This document shows, piece by piece, positions 24,610 through 33,902 of a stretch of 64,000 nucleotides of DNA. Each line of letters opens with the position of its first letter. The stretch's first letter is position 1. The position numbers and the translations under genes are program-made. This DNA is from Candidatus Woesearchaeota archaeon B3_Woes (lineage in GTDB: Archaea; Nanobdellota; Nanobdellia; Woesearchaeales; B3-WOES): the NCBI GenBank assembly GCA_005222965.1, contig NJBG01000001.1, forward strand, positions 737,533 to 801,532, written 5' to 3'. Below the pieces are notes generated by a model, which worked only from the letters and a program-made list of their open reading frames with translations, made no database searches and was not told the origin of the DNA.

Positions 24610-27600
24610 ACCATTCCATACACTAAAATCCCAAGTAACAGCATTTATCTTAGTAGGGATACTAATAATAGCTATTGTATGGGGATCATTATACATCTCT
24701 GAATATTTTGCAAAAAAAGACATGGAAAAATTCGCACCAGCAGGACATCAACTAACTCTGGAAAGCGATACAATAAAAGAAAACATAGATACTTGCGTCC
24801 AATCTCTAACAGATAAAGGAATGCAACTTATGTCTGACCAAGGTCTACATCTAGATATTCCTGAAAATCATACTTATAACAATTACTCTTATTGGCTTAA
24901 AAACACAATAAACATAATGCCAAGCAGTTTTGAAAAAATTGAACAGGACTTAGCATATTACATAAACACAAACCTATATAATTGTGCAAATCTTGACGAA
25001 TTCAAAGAAAATGGATGGGATATATCACCTTTTAATCCTTCTACAACAGCAAAAATACAAGAACAAGACATTGGAGTAGAAGTTAAATACGCAATAAATG
25101 TTAAAAAACAAGATTTTGAAAGAGAATTCTCAAACTCAATTTATAATCCTAAAATAAGATTCAGACAAATGTATAGTAAATCTGTTGATTTTATGAACAA
25201 TCAATTACTAAAACCAGACTTTGACTTTAACAATCCTCTTGAAGGTTATAATACTACAGGTTACACAATTAACCATGAAAAACTAGATAATCAAACACTA
25301 TTATTTTCTATAATAGATTCTCAAAGTAAGATTCTTGATGGAAAACCATTTACACTAACATTCGTAGCAGACTTTAGCACAAATAATGTTATAAGAAATT
25401 ATGATATAAGCAATTACCAAGATTATAGAGCAGTATTTTCACCAGACAGGTTGGCTGTTTTGATACTAGAACCAGAAACAATCCAGAGTAATGACACAAT
25501 AACAATAACACAATATAAAACAGATTCTGTAACAAGAGAAAATACTCCAGCAGAAAAGATTAAAACAACTATCACACAAACAAAGGATATTGTTTTTAAT
25601 ACAGCTTATCCAATATACAGATTTGGTTCTGCTGAAACAATGTTTAGCAATCCAGTAATTTTAAGGATTTATTTGAATAAAGACCAAAGACACGTCCCAG
25701 ATGATTTTAGCTTGCTTTATAATGGAAAAAACGGATGGTTACCTTATCCAAATGAGATTAATTCTTCAGCAGGTTATATTGATTCTCTAATATATGGTTT
25801 TAGTGAATACACTCCTATTGATTGTAGTGCAATGCCTGTTCAGGAATATCCTGGTCCTAAAGCAGAAGAAGATAGAGGTTTTTGGGGTGCATGGGGCCCT
25901 ATTATTATAGCAATAGCAGCAATCGTAGCAATAGCTTTAGCAATACACTTTCTACCAGGTCTTTTAAATCCTCTATCCAAGGGAGGAAATATCATCTTTC
26001 CTCATGCCGTTTACGAACCACCACAAGAAGAAAACTCTTCTAACTCACAATCTGGTTTAGCATCAACATCAAACATGCTATTAGGAAATAATTTAGCATA
26101 TGAGTTATTATCAAAATACCCTTCAATAGCAGACTTAAACTCATTAGCCTTAGCAGCATATGAATCATACACATTATGGGGCGAGGCAGCAAACGCAAAA
26201 AACACAATGCTCATAACAGCACTATGTGACAATCAAATTATAATAGATCCAAAAGAAAAAGACGGTGATTGTGATTGTTTTGTAACAGATATGGAAACAG
26301 GCGAATCAAAAAAATCAAAAAGTTATGATGTAAAAAAAGGAAAAGCATACACAATAACTGCAGCTGTAACCGATTTTGATGCATTTGAGGAAAAAGCTTC
26401 ATGCCAATGCAATATAAAAGGTTTAGTTGTAACTGTTTCAGATACATCTTATGAAGAAGAAATTCTTCCAGCTCCTGTTTCACCTATTAAAAACACAAAA
26501 CCATTTCTTAGTTGTTGCATAACAAAAGATAATTATTGCCTTGACAATTATCTCACAGATATATGTGATGGAAAAACAATAGAAAAAACCTGTAATGAAA
26601 TCAAAGAATGCGCAAAACCACTTCCATTATCTGGTGAGGGCATACTAAGAACAACCAACCAAAACACGAGGTCTAATTTTGGTGCAGAAGGAGAAAATTT
26701 CTTAATAACATATTATCTTCCAAGTGCAGACCAAAACACACAGGTAATAGTCCATATCAAAGCAGATAACCAACTAATAGAATCTATAAACTTATATGAT
26801 AATGGCATGCACAAAGATGGACTTAGAAATGATAAATACTATGCAAGCACATGGAATACTCTAAAAGTACTTCAAAACTCAAATACAAAAAAAGTTACAG
26901 CAGATATCGAAGTTATCTATACAGATTCACAAACAACACTTCCTAATGTAGGATCTTTAATGATACTTAATAAAAACATAGACTGTAATCCAATGGGTGT
27001 TCTTTCTTTTAATAATGACCTTGATATAAGATTTGCAGCTAATCATTATAATGATTTTAATAAATATTCACAAAATGCAGAAAGGACTGCTTCAAAAATA
27101 CTTTTGACAACTCCATTTACACAATATTACAGAAACAAAGGTATTAATTTTTACAAGTCTAACAAATTATTTGATACAACAGATACAACACAAATAAACA
27201 ATTATTTAGATAATCAATGTAGCTATTCTAACTCTCCTAAAAAACTAACAATAAGCCTTAATGATAATGCAGTAGAATGCAATCAAAAAGATTCAGTTGT
27301 AGAACTAAATCCATTAATTACATTCAAATCAGAAATATCAAATACAAATATCGATTTAGTATTATCAGATTTTTGCAGTTATGTAAATAATATTATTTTT
27401 TTAAACCCACCAAAACCAGAAATAATAACACAAAACACCACAACAATACCAGGAAATGTAGATGTTGAATTTAAAATAATAGACGAAGAATATCCAGTTA
27501 ATTATGAATTGTTGTGGAATCATATGCATCAAGTACAAGACCAAGTACACGACAACTCTCCAAAAACACACACACTAAACTTACCAAATGGAGAATGGAT

Positions 27601-27697
27601 ATTCCAAATAAAAGCAACAGATAAACAAGGCATGATTGGTTACTCAAACACAATCTCTATAACAATAGAAGATAATAATGGAGGAGAAATTGAATAA
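24593..27697 (+). CDS. Giant pilin-like-anchored surface protein, paralogue 1
   Basis: The start is placed at TTG 24593, 4 nt after GGTGTT; an upstream in-frame TTG at 24560 lacks a ribosome-binding site. The N-terminus (LKSQVTAFILVGILIIAIVW) looks like an archaeal class III (type IV pilin-like) signal with Gln after the basic region, followed by about 1000 extracytoplasmic residues. A second hydrophobic segment lies near residue 425 (GPIIIAIAAIVAIALAIHFL). A Cys-rich stretch near 620-680 precedes beta-rich Ig-like domains. The protein is about 1034 residues, far larger than a pilin. It is strongly similar to the next gene over its first 300 residues. Confidence 0.75.
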   Translation: MLSKNKPFHTLKSQVTAFILVGILIIAIVWGSLYISEYFAKKDMEKFAPAGHQLTLESDTIKENIDTCVQSLTDKGMQLMSDQGLHLDIPENHTYNNYSYWLKNTINIMPSSFEKIEQDLAYYINTNLYNCANLDEFKENGWDISPFNPSTTAKIQEQDIGVEVKYAINVKKQDFEREFSNSIYNPKIRFRQMYSKSVDFMNNQLLKPDFDFNNPLEGYNTTGYTINHEKLDNQTLLFSIIDSQSKILDGKPFTLTFVADFSTNNVIRNYDISNYQDYRAVFSPDRLAVLILEPETIQSNDTITITQYKTDSVTRENTPAEKIKTTITQTKDIVFNTAYPIYRFGSAETMFSNPVILRIYLNKDQRHVPDDFSLLYNGKNGWLPYPNEINSSAGYIDSLIYGFSEYTPIDCSAMPVQEYPGPKAEEDRGFWGAWGPIIIAIAAIVAIALAIHFLPGLLNPLSKGGNIIFPHAVYEPPQEENSSNSQSGLASTSNMLLGNNLAYELLSKYPSIADLNSLALAAYESYTLWGEAANAKNTMLITALCDNQIIIDPKEKDGDCDCFVTDMETGESKKSKSYDVKKGKAYTITAAVTDFDAFEEKASCQCNIKGLVVTVSDTSYEEEILPAPVSPIKNTKPFLSCCITKDNYCLDNYLTDICDGKTIEKTCNEIKECAKPLPLSGEGILRTTNQNTRSNFGAEGENFLITYYLPSADQNTQVIVHIKADNQLIESINLYDNGMHKDGLRNDKYYASTWNTLKVLQNSNTKKVTADIEVIYTDSQTTLPNVGSLMILNKNIDCNPMGVLSFNNDLDIRFAANHYNDFNKYSQNAERTASKILLTTPFTQYYRNKGINFYKSNKLFDTTDTTQINNYLDNQCSYSNSPKKLTISLNDNAVECNQKDSVVELNPLITFKSEISNTNIDLVLSDFCSYVNNIIFLNPPKPEIITQNTTTIPGNVDVEFKIIDEEYPVNYELLWNHMHQVQDQVHDNSPKTHTLNLPNGEWIFQIKATDKQGMIGYSNTISITIEDNNGGEIE

Positions 27698-30600
27698 AAA
27701 ATTATTCAATACAATAAAAGCACAGGTAACTGCATTTATTCTAGTTGGAATACTAATAATAGCTATTGTATGGGGAGCATTATACATATCTGAATATTTT
27801 GCAAAAAAAGATATGGAAAAATTTGCACCAATCGGCCATCAACTAACACTAGAAAGCGATACCATAAAAGAAAACATAGACAATTGTATTCAGTCTCTAA
27901 CAGATAAAGGAATGCAGCTTATGTCTGATCAAGGACTATACTTAGAGATCCCTGAAGATTACAATTATGATGAAAATTATGCTTATTGGCTCAAAAACAC
28001 AATCAACATAATGCCAAGCAGTTTTGAAAAGATTGATCAGGATTTAGCATATTACATAAACTCAAATCTTCCAACTTGTGCAAACCTAGATGAATTTAAA
28101 GAAAATGGATGGGATATTTCTCAATTTTTACCATTTACAACAATTCAAATAAACAAAGAAGATATGAGCATAGAAGTTAGATATACAATTGATGTTAAAA
28201 AACAAGACTTTGAGAGACAATTCTCAAACTCTATCTATAATCCTAAAATAAGGTTTAGACAAATCTATGGTAAATCTGTTGATTTTATAAATACTCAATT
28301 ACTAAGACCAGATTTTGACTTTAATAACCCTCTTGAAAATTATGATGCTTCTCTCTATAAATTTGAATATGAAAGATTAGATAATCAAACACTATTGTTT
28401 TCTATAATAGATTCTCAAAGCAAGATTCTAGACGGAAAACCATTTACTCTAAAATTTGCAGCAGACTTTAGCATAAACAACATCTCAAGAATGTATGATG
28501 TTAGTAATAGTCATAAAACCAGAATTTTACTCTCACCAGACAGATTAGCTGTTTTAATTTTACAGCCAGGTATAGTCTCCTCTTCCGATAAAATAACAAT
28601 TAGTCAGTATAAAAAAGATTTTGTTGTTAGAGAACAAACACCACATATTGTAGTGAATGACAAAGTAACAGAATATGTTGATGCTACTTTCCCAACAAGA
28701 TACCCCATATATCAATTTAATCCACCTGGTACAAATTTCAGCACACCAGCCATATTAACTATTTTCCTTAACAAAGATCAACAAGACATACCAACAGAAT
28801 ACAGCTTATTGTACAACGGTCAGGATGGTTGGATTCCTTACCCTTATACTTTAGATAGAGATACTGGTGCAATTGGCACCATGGTTTTTGGATTTAGTGA
28901 TTGGACAGTAATCGCTTGTGAAGATCAAAATTCTGAGTCACATAGTGCAATAGCAGAAGAAGAAAGAAGCACATGGGCTTTTTTGACACCAATCCTAGCT
29001 GTAGCAGCAATTATAGTTTTAGCTTTAGTTACATTTGGAGCAGGAGGTATTTTTGGTGCAGGATTATTCGCAGGTGCTCAAACTGCTGGAGCAACATTAA
29101 CTATTTTAGGTATTAACACAGGGATAGCAGCATCAAGCTTGGCTACTGTAGGATTAACAATTAATGCTGCACTTGCATATGAAGCATATGGTATGGGAAC
29201 AGAAGAATGGAATTTAGGCGACAACAGATCAATAACCATCAAAGCAAAATGTAACACCAACATCACAGTTTTGTTAGAAGAGGAGGATGGAGAATGTGAA
29301 TGCTCTGTGTTCGAAACACCTACCCAAACACCAGCATATTCACCTAGTGGAGATATATATACTCTTGAAGGAGGTAAAATGTACACAGTGGCTGCTGTTT
29401 TAACAAACTTCACATGGCCCAATACTGAAGCTACATGTAAATGTACTGCAGAAGGATTAATAACAACAAACATGGCTTATAAGCCACCAGAACCCCCACC
29501 ACCCCCTCCCCCACCACAGCTTGTTTGTTGTATAACTTATGATGGATATTGTCTTGATAACTATTTAGATGAAGAATGTAATGGAAATAAAACACAAAGA
29601 ACATGCTTAGAACTAACAGAATGTTCTGGTGAACATCCTTTATCAGGAGAAGGCAACCTAAACATACAATCATTAGAAGGAGACCCACAAGGATTTGGAA
29701 AAGAAGGAGATTCTTTCTTAATATCTTATTACATTCAAAGCGCATCAGAAAATACACTAGTTATAGCGCACATAAAAAAAGATGAAACAGTAATTGACTC
29801 AATAACATTATACGATGACGGAGCTCATGATGATGAAACTGCTAATGATAAATACTACGCCAACACATGGCGTAGTAGAAATACTCTAGGAAATCAAAAC
29901 TCAGCAGAACTTACATGGGATGTTGAAGTTAGATACGGAAATATAAGAACAGAAATAAACAAAGATGTAGATTCAATAACATTAATTGATGCCAATTCTG
30001 ATTGTGAATCAATGAATACTTTTTCACCTGAAAATTCATTAGATATAATTTTAGCAGGAAATTATTACAACAATATGGATGAATTTTCCCCAGATCTAGA
30101 ATCATCAGCATCAAAAATAATTAGAACAAGCGCATTCTCACAATATCATTCAGAACATGGAATAAATTTCTTTAAAATAAAAGAATTATTCTCTACATCT
30201 AGTCTATCACAAATAAAATCACAAGCAATTAGCAAATGTGATTATAGTGATTCACCTAAAAAATTAATAATATCATTAAATAATGATGCAACAATATGCA
30301 AACAAGAACCCAATATTGTTGAATTAAATCCTTTATTTGCATTTAAATCTGGAATACCAAATGTAAATTCAGTACTACAAGATTTCTGCGGTCAGGTAAA
30401 TGAATTAAATTTAATGAATCCACCAGAAGCAGAAATAATAACTGAAAATATTGTAACAATACCAGGAGATGTAGAGGTTGAGTTTAAAATAACAGATGAA
30501 GAATATCCAGTCAATTATGAATTATTGTGGAATTATATACCTAGAAAAAGTGGCCAAGTACACGACGATTCTCCAAAAACACACACGATATTAAATCTAC

Positions 30601-30971
30601 CAAATGGAGATTGGATAGTGCAAATAAAAGCAATAGATCAAAGAGGAAGTGTTGGTTATTCAGAAGTTTTATCTATAACAATAAATGATACAATGGTAAT
30701 GGATCTATCATCAATATCTCCTTTAGAAATTCCTTCAGGAGGCTTAGAACCACTAGATCTTAATGATGCTGTCTATGATCCAGCAAACGATCCAATAACA
30801 GCATGGACATATTCCCCAGCATTTTCAGAATGTGTTAGCATTAGTGAAAGTGGTGGCCAATTCACAATAACACACATAAAAGATTCAAGCTGTAGCCTGA
30901 CAGTTACATTTGAAGCAATAGGAACAAACAACAGGAGAGTATCAGACTCAATAGAGATAAGAGCAGGATAA
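27690..30971 (+). CDS. Giant pilin-like-anchored surface protein, paralogue 2
   Basis: TTG 27690 is favoured, 5 nt after GGAGG; an ATG at 27678 precedes that site. The roughly 1093-residue product repeats the architecture of the preceding gene: KAQVTAFILVGILIIAIVWG anchor, near-identical N-terminal ectodomain (FAKKDMEKFAP, LKNTINIMPSSFEKI), and a middle hydrophobic Gly/Ala-rich segment near residue 440. A proline run, a Cys-rich part and a beta-rich region follow. It has an additional C-terminal Ig-like domain of about 90 residues (ISPLEIPSGG to SIEIRAG). The pair arose by tandem duplication and the middle and C-terminal parts have diverged. Confidence 0.75.
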   Translation: MNKKLFNTIKAQVTAFILVGILIIAIVWGALYISEYFAKKDMEKFAPIGHQLTLESDTIKENIDNCIQSLTDKGMQLMSDQGLYLEIPEDYNYDENYAYWLKNTINIMPSSFEKIDQDLAYYINSNLPTCANLDEFKENGWDISQFLPFTTIQINKEDMSIEVRYTIDVKKQDFERQFSNSIYNPKIRFRQIYGKSVDFINTQLLRPDFDFNNPLENYDASLYKFEYERLDNQTLLFSIIDSQSKILDGKPFTLKFAADFSINNISRMYDVSNSHKTRILLSPDRLAVLILQPGIVSSSDKITISQYKKDFVVREQTPHIVVNDKVTEYVDATFPTRYPIYQFNPPGTNFSTPAILTIFLNKDQQDIPTEYSLLYNGQDGWIPYPYTLDRDTGAIGTMVFGFSDWTVIACEDQNSESHSAIAEEERSTWAFLTPILAVAAIIVLALVTFGAGGIFGAGLFAGAQTAGATLTILGINTGIAASSLATVGLTINAALAYEAYGMGTEEWNLGDNRSITIKAKCNTNITVLLEEEDGECECSVFETPTQTPAYSPSGDIYTLEGGKMYTVAAVLTNFTWPNTEATCKCTAEGLITTNMAYKPPEPPPPPPPPQLVCCITYDGYCLDNYLDEECNGNKTQRTCLELTECSGEHPLSGEGNLNIQSLEGDPQGFGKEGDSFLISYYIQSASENTLVIAHIKKDETVIDSITLYDDGAHDDETANDKYYANTWRSRNTLGNQNSAELTWDVEVRYGNIRTEINKDVDSITLIDANSDCESMNTFSPENSLDIILAGNYYNNMDEFSPDLESSASKIIRTSAFSQYHSEHGINFFKIKELFSTSSLSQIKSQAISKCDYSDSPKKLIISLNNDATICKQEPNIVELNPLFAFKSGIPNVNSVLQDFCGQVNELNLMNPPEAEIITENIVTIPGDVEVEFKITDEEYPVNYELLWNYIPRKSGQVHDDSPKTHTILNLPNGDWIVQIKAIDQRGSVGYSEVLSITINDTMVMDLSSISPLEIPSGGLEPLDLNDAVYDPANDPITAWTYSPAFSECVSISESGGQFTITHIKDSSCSLTVTFEAIGTNNRRVSDSIEIRAG

Positions 30972-30980
30972 AAAAGAGGT
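30967..30980 (+). repeat. Direct repeat, left of the AlbA_2 gene
   Basis: GATAAAAAAGAGGT begins at the last codons of the 27690 gene and recurs, with one extra A, at 32374-32388 on the other side of the AlbA_2 gene. It may mark an insertion at a gene's 3' end. Confidence 0.4.
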
Positions 30981-30996
30981 AATACCAAAATCCAAA

Positions 30997-32331
30997 ATGA
31001 ATAAAAAAGAGCTTGAATTTATTTTACAGGAAGGTGAAGGATATAATATAGAGTTTAAAGAATCTTATTCAGATTCAATAGCCAGGGAAATTTGTGCCTT
31101 TGTAAATGCCAATGGCGGCAAAATCTTGCTGGGTGTAAGTGATACAGGCGAAGTAAAGGGTATTCAGATAACGAATAAATTGAAATCACAAATTTATGAT
31201 TTAACAAGAAATTTTGATCCTAAACTTGACATCTTTTTAGAAGAGATAGACAATATTTTAATAATTAATGTTCCAGAAGGAATAAAAAAGCCTTATTCTA
31301 CAAAAGGAAAGTTCTTTATAAGATATGGAACAAATTCACAGCAGCTTACAAGAAATGAGATAAGAGAATTCTTCCAGAAAGAAGGGTTAATCTTGTGGGA
31401 CGAAAAGCTAAATCATGATTTTGATTTGGAAGAGGATTTTGACAAACATAAATTTAAAACTTTTTTGGAAAAATCAAAAATAAGCCAGATAATTGGCAAA
31501 AAAGAAATTTTAGAAAACTTATCTCTTGTAAAAGAAGAATATATCAAAAATGCTGGGGTTTTGTTGTTTTGCCATAGAATAACAAAATTCTTTACTAATG
31601 CTACAATAACCTGTGTTCTGTATCAGGGAAAAACAAAGTATAAAATCCTTGACAGAAAAGAGTTTAATGCAGATTTGTATTCTAATTTTCAAAATGGTTT
31701 TCTTTACCTGCAATCTCATCTGAATACAGAGTTTATAATAAAAGCAGGACCAAGGGAAGAGAGATTAGAATTGCCAGAAGAAGCACTTAGAGAGGCTTTA
31801 TTAAATGCAATAGCCCATAGGGATTATTTTATTGCTGGGGCTAATATTCTCGTTGAAATCTTTTCTGATAGGGTTGAAATAACCAATCCAGGAGGATTAG
31901 TGAAAGGAATCACAAAAAAAGATTTAGGTAAAAAGAGCTTGTCAAGAAATAATCTTTTGTTTGGCTTGCTTCAGAGAATGGGTTTGGTTGAAAAGGTTGG
32001 TTCTGGTATTAAAAGAATGGAAAATTCAATGAAAAATTATAAATTAGATTTGAGATTTGAAATTGATGAAAATTGGTTTACTCTTATTTTCAAAAGATTA
32101 GAAAAGGTGGGAGAAAAGGTGGGAGAAAAGGTGGGAGAAAAGCTTACAAAAAATCAGGAGATAATCCTAAGGCATATAAAAATTAATAAATATGTATCCA
32201 TTGCAAAATTATCTAAAAAAGTAGGCATAGCTACAAAGAATATTGAAACCAATATTAAAAAACTCAAAGAAAAAAATGTTCTTAAAAGAGTTGGTCCAGA
32301 CAAAGGAGGGTACTGGGAAATTATAAAATAA
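30997..32331 (+). CDS. AlbA_2/Schlafen-type ATP-binding protein with winged helix
   Basis: The 444-residue protein has the AlbA_2 (Schlafen AlbA) domain (EGYNIEFKESYSDSIAREIC, FVNANGGKILLGVSD). A middle domain and a HATPase_c_4-like region (LREALLNAIAHRDYFIAGAN, EITNPGGLVKGITKKDL) follow. After the VGEK repeat comes a C-terminal winged helix (ISKKVG/IATKNIETNIKKLKE). Such proteins are often labelled RecG-related transcriptional regulators and are common in mobile and defence loci. It interrupts the surface-protein cluster and uses more G-rich codons in places. Function is inferred only from domains. Confidence 0.82.
   Translation: MNKKELEFILQEGEGYNIEFKESYSDSIAREICAFVNANGGKILLGVSDTGEVKGIQITNKLKSQIYDLTRNFDPKLDIFLEEIDNILIINVPEGIKKPYSTKGKFFIRYGTNSQQLTRNEIREFFQKEGLILWDEKLNHDFDLEEDFDKHKFKTFLEKSKISQIIGKKEILENLSLVKEEYIKNAGVLLFCHRITKFFTNATITCVLYQGKTKYKILDRKEFNADLYSNFQNGFLYLQSHLNTEFIIKAGPREERLELPEEALREALLNAIAHRDYFIAGANILVEIFSDRVEITNPGGLVKGITKKDLGKKSLSRNNLLFGLLQRMGLVEKVGSGIKRMENSMKNYKLDLRFEIDENWFTLIFKRLEKVGEKVGEKVGEKLTKNQEIILRHIKINKYVSIAKLSKKVGIATKNIETNIKKLKEKNVLKRVGPDKGGYWEIIK
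32106..32141 (+). repeat. Three tandem 12-bp units inside the AlbA_2 gene
   Basis: GGTGGGAGAAAA occurs three times in a row and encodes repeated VGEK. This linker before the winged helix is a known habit of this protein family, so it is not a foreign repeat. Confidence 0.85.
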
Positions 32332-32373
32332 AAGAATATATTAGAGGAGAACCTGATAAAATAAAAGGTTAAT

Positions 32374-32388
32374 GATAAAAAAAGAGGT
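32374..32388 (+). repeat. Direct repeat, right of the AlbA_2 gene
   Basis: GATAAAAAAAGAGGT matches 30967-30980 apart from one extra A, and also supplies the Shine-Dalgarno for the gene starting at 32394. Confidence 0.4.
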
Positions 32389-32393
32389 GAAAT

Positions 32394-33569
32394 ATGGTTA
32401 ATCAACAACTGATTAATTACATAAAAAAACAAATCAAAGCAGGTTACGATGTAAACACCATAAAGTCTTATCTAACTAAACACGGCTATAAACCTCAAAA
32501 TGTTAATGATGCAATTAATTCAATATATTCTCCAGAAGTTAAGCATGTTGTCCATCATATTTCTAAAACTACAATCCTATCAATAGCAGCACTAAGTATA
32601 ATCATACTATTAATAGCATCAGGAATATACTTCTACCTAGCAAAACCAACTCAACAAGCACAACTTCTAGACCTAAGAACAAGCCTGCTAAAAGATAATC
32701 TAAATCAAGGAGACAAACTTGAATTTAATATTGAATTATCCAATCTAGGAAAAAGCAAAAGATACGACGTAATTCTAAAACACGAAATTGTAAACACAGA
32801 CATCTACAGCCAAGAAACAATAGCAGTTGAAACATCAACTTCAAAAACAAGCTATATTCAATTACCACCCGAATTAACTCCAAAAAGATACACTCTAAAA
32901 ACAATAGCTTCATACAGCAATAAAAAAGCATTTTCTACATTTACATTTAATGTTGTTAAAAAAGGAGAACAACCAAAAACAACAAAATGTATAGAAAACT
33001 GGGAATGTACACAATGGCAGCCAGAAGAATGCCCTAATAATGAACAACAAACAAGAACATGTAATGATCTAAACAACTGCCAAACAACATTATACAAACC
33101 AGAAACAACAAAATCATGTACAAAAATAATTGAACAAGAACCCAAACAACCAACAATAACTAAAAAACCATCAGATTTTTCTGGAAGAACAATATGGGAA
33201 AAACTGGATATAATAAAACAACTAGCTGGTTCAGATCCAAACCAGGCACTAAATGACTGCCCAACATTTGAAATAGACAGCCATAAAGACGAATGTTATT
33301 TTAACATAGCAGAAGTTACAAAATCAGATGTCATTTGTAAAAGAATAACAAGCGAAAGAACAAAAGATAAATGCTATAGCAATGTAGCAAAGCTAACTAG
33401 CGATAACACAATATGTGAAGAAATAATTAAACAAACAAGAAAAGATGCCTGTTATATGAATTTTGTAAATAAAGGAGATTACAGTATTTGTGACAAAATA
33501 GACAACTCATATCTAAAAGATGCTTGTGTAGCTCTAAGAGATACACCAGAGGGGATTCTAGTATCATAA
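32394..33569 (+). CDS. Membrane-anchored protein with thrombospondin-like and Cys repeats
   Basis: The 391-residue protein has a cytoplasmic N-terminal helical domain of about 45 residues (INYIKKQIKAGYDVNTIKSY), a membrane helix near residues 60-82, and a beta-rich ectodomain. A thrombospondin type 1-like module with ENWECTQWQPEECPNNEQQT near residue 200 follows. The C-terminal part holds three or four short repeats of the form DxCxxI...KDxCYxN. GAGGTG precedes the ATG at 32394. It is a surface protein typical of DPANN archaea, with unknown ligand. A hairpin follows the stop. Confidence 0.75.
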   Translation: MVNQQLINYIKKQIKAGYDVNTIKSYLTKHGYKPQNVNDAINSIYSPEVKHVVHHISKTTILSIAALSIIILLIASGIYFYLAKPTQQAQLLDLRTSLLKDNLNQGDKLEFNIELSNLGKSKRYDVILKHEIVNTDIYSQETIAVETSTSKTSYIQLPPELTPKRYTLKTIASYSNKKAFSTFTFNVVKKGEQPKTTKCIENWECTQWQPEECPNNEQQTRTCNDLNNCQTTLYKPETTKSCTKIIEQEPKQPTITKKPSDFSGRTIWEKLDIIKQLAGSDPNQALNDCPTFEIDSHKDECYFNIAEVTKSDVICKRITSERTKDKCYSNVAKLTSDNTICEEIIKQTRKDACYMNFVNKGDYSICDKIDNSYLKDACVALRDTPEGILVS

Positions 33570-33591
33570 TTTATGCTAAAAATAGCATAAA
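33570..33591 (+). terminator. Perfect inverted repeat after the stop codon
   Basis: TTTATGCTA, loop AAAA, TAGCATAAA starts at the base after the stop of the 32394 gene. It may end transcription or act as another operator in front of the RHH gene. Confidence 0.45.
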
Positions 33592-33630
33592 TAAAGACAT
33601 TTACATATAAAAAACACAATTTATTGAATA

Positions 33631-33652
33631 TTTATACATTAAAGAGTATAAA
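33631..33652 (+). promoter_or_regulatory. Operator-like palindrome 1 upstream of the RHH gene
   Basis: TTTATAC and GTATAAA flank an 8-nt spacer ATTAAAGA. The core aligns with palindrome 2 at 33708-33725, including the same ATTAA start of the spacer, and the centres are 75 bp apart. Confidence 0.5.
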
Positions 33653-33707
33653 TAAAGCATACATAAAGTACAAAAATCTACAAAAACAATAGAAAACTTT
33701 ATATAAT

Positions 33708-33725
33708 TGTACATTAATAAGTACA
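33708..33725 (+). promoter_or_regulatory. Operator-like palindrome 2 upstream of the RHH gene
   Basis: TGTAC and GTACA flank the 8-nt spacer ATTAATAA, ending 12 nt before the RHH start codon. The probable TATA (TTTATATAAT, about 33699-33708) touches its left end, so binding here would block transcription. Autoregulation by the RHH protein is inferred. Confidence 0.5.
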
Positions 33726-33737
33726 AATATAGTCAAA

Positions 33738-33902
33738 ATGAGTGTACAGATCAGAATTACAGTAAGTAAAGAGATGGACGAACTTCTTTCACAATTAGCT
33801 AAAAAACTCGGCAAGAAAAAATCAATGCTAGCTAGAGAACTAATGGAACAGAAGTTATACGACTTAGAAATTATTCAGAAAAAGCTTACAGAATTAAAAT
33901 GA
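33738..33902 (+). CDS. Ribbon-helix-helix transcriptional regulator (54 aa)
   Basis: The product, MSVQIRITVSKEMDELLSQL and so on, shows the RHH pattern: an N-terminal beta strand VQIRITV, helix 1 (KEMDELLSQLAKKLG) and helix 2 (KKSMLARELMEQKLYDLE). Such proteins bind DNA as dimers through the strand pair. Its ATGA overlap with the next gene and the two similar palindromes just upstream suggest an autoregulated switch for the downstream surface genes (33899-43505). Confidence 0.8.
   Translation: MSVQIRITVSKEMDELLSQLAKKLGKKKSMLARELMEQKLYDLEIIQKKLTELK

Noticed and set aside
29431-29757. Long reverse-strand open frames inside the giant surface genes
   Set aside because: They mirror the codon bias of the forward genes, lack promoters and ribosome-binding sites, and encode no recognisable proteins.
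32106-32141. Foreign minisatellite in the AlbA_2 gene
   Set aside because: The 12-bp units encode the VGEK linker commonly seen before the winged helix in this protein family.
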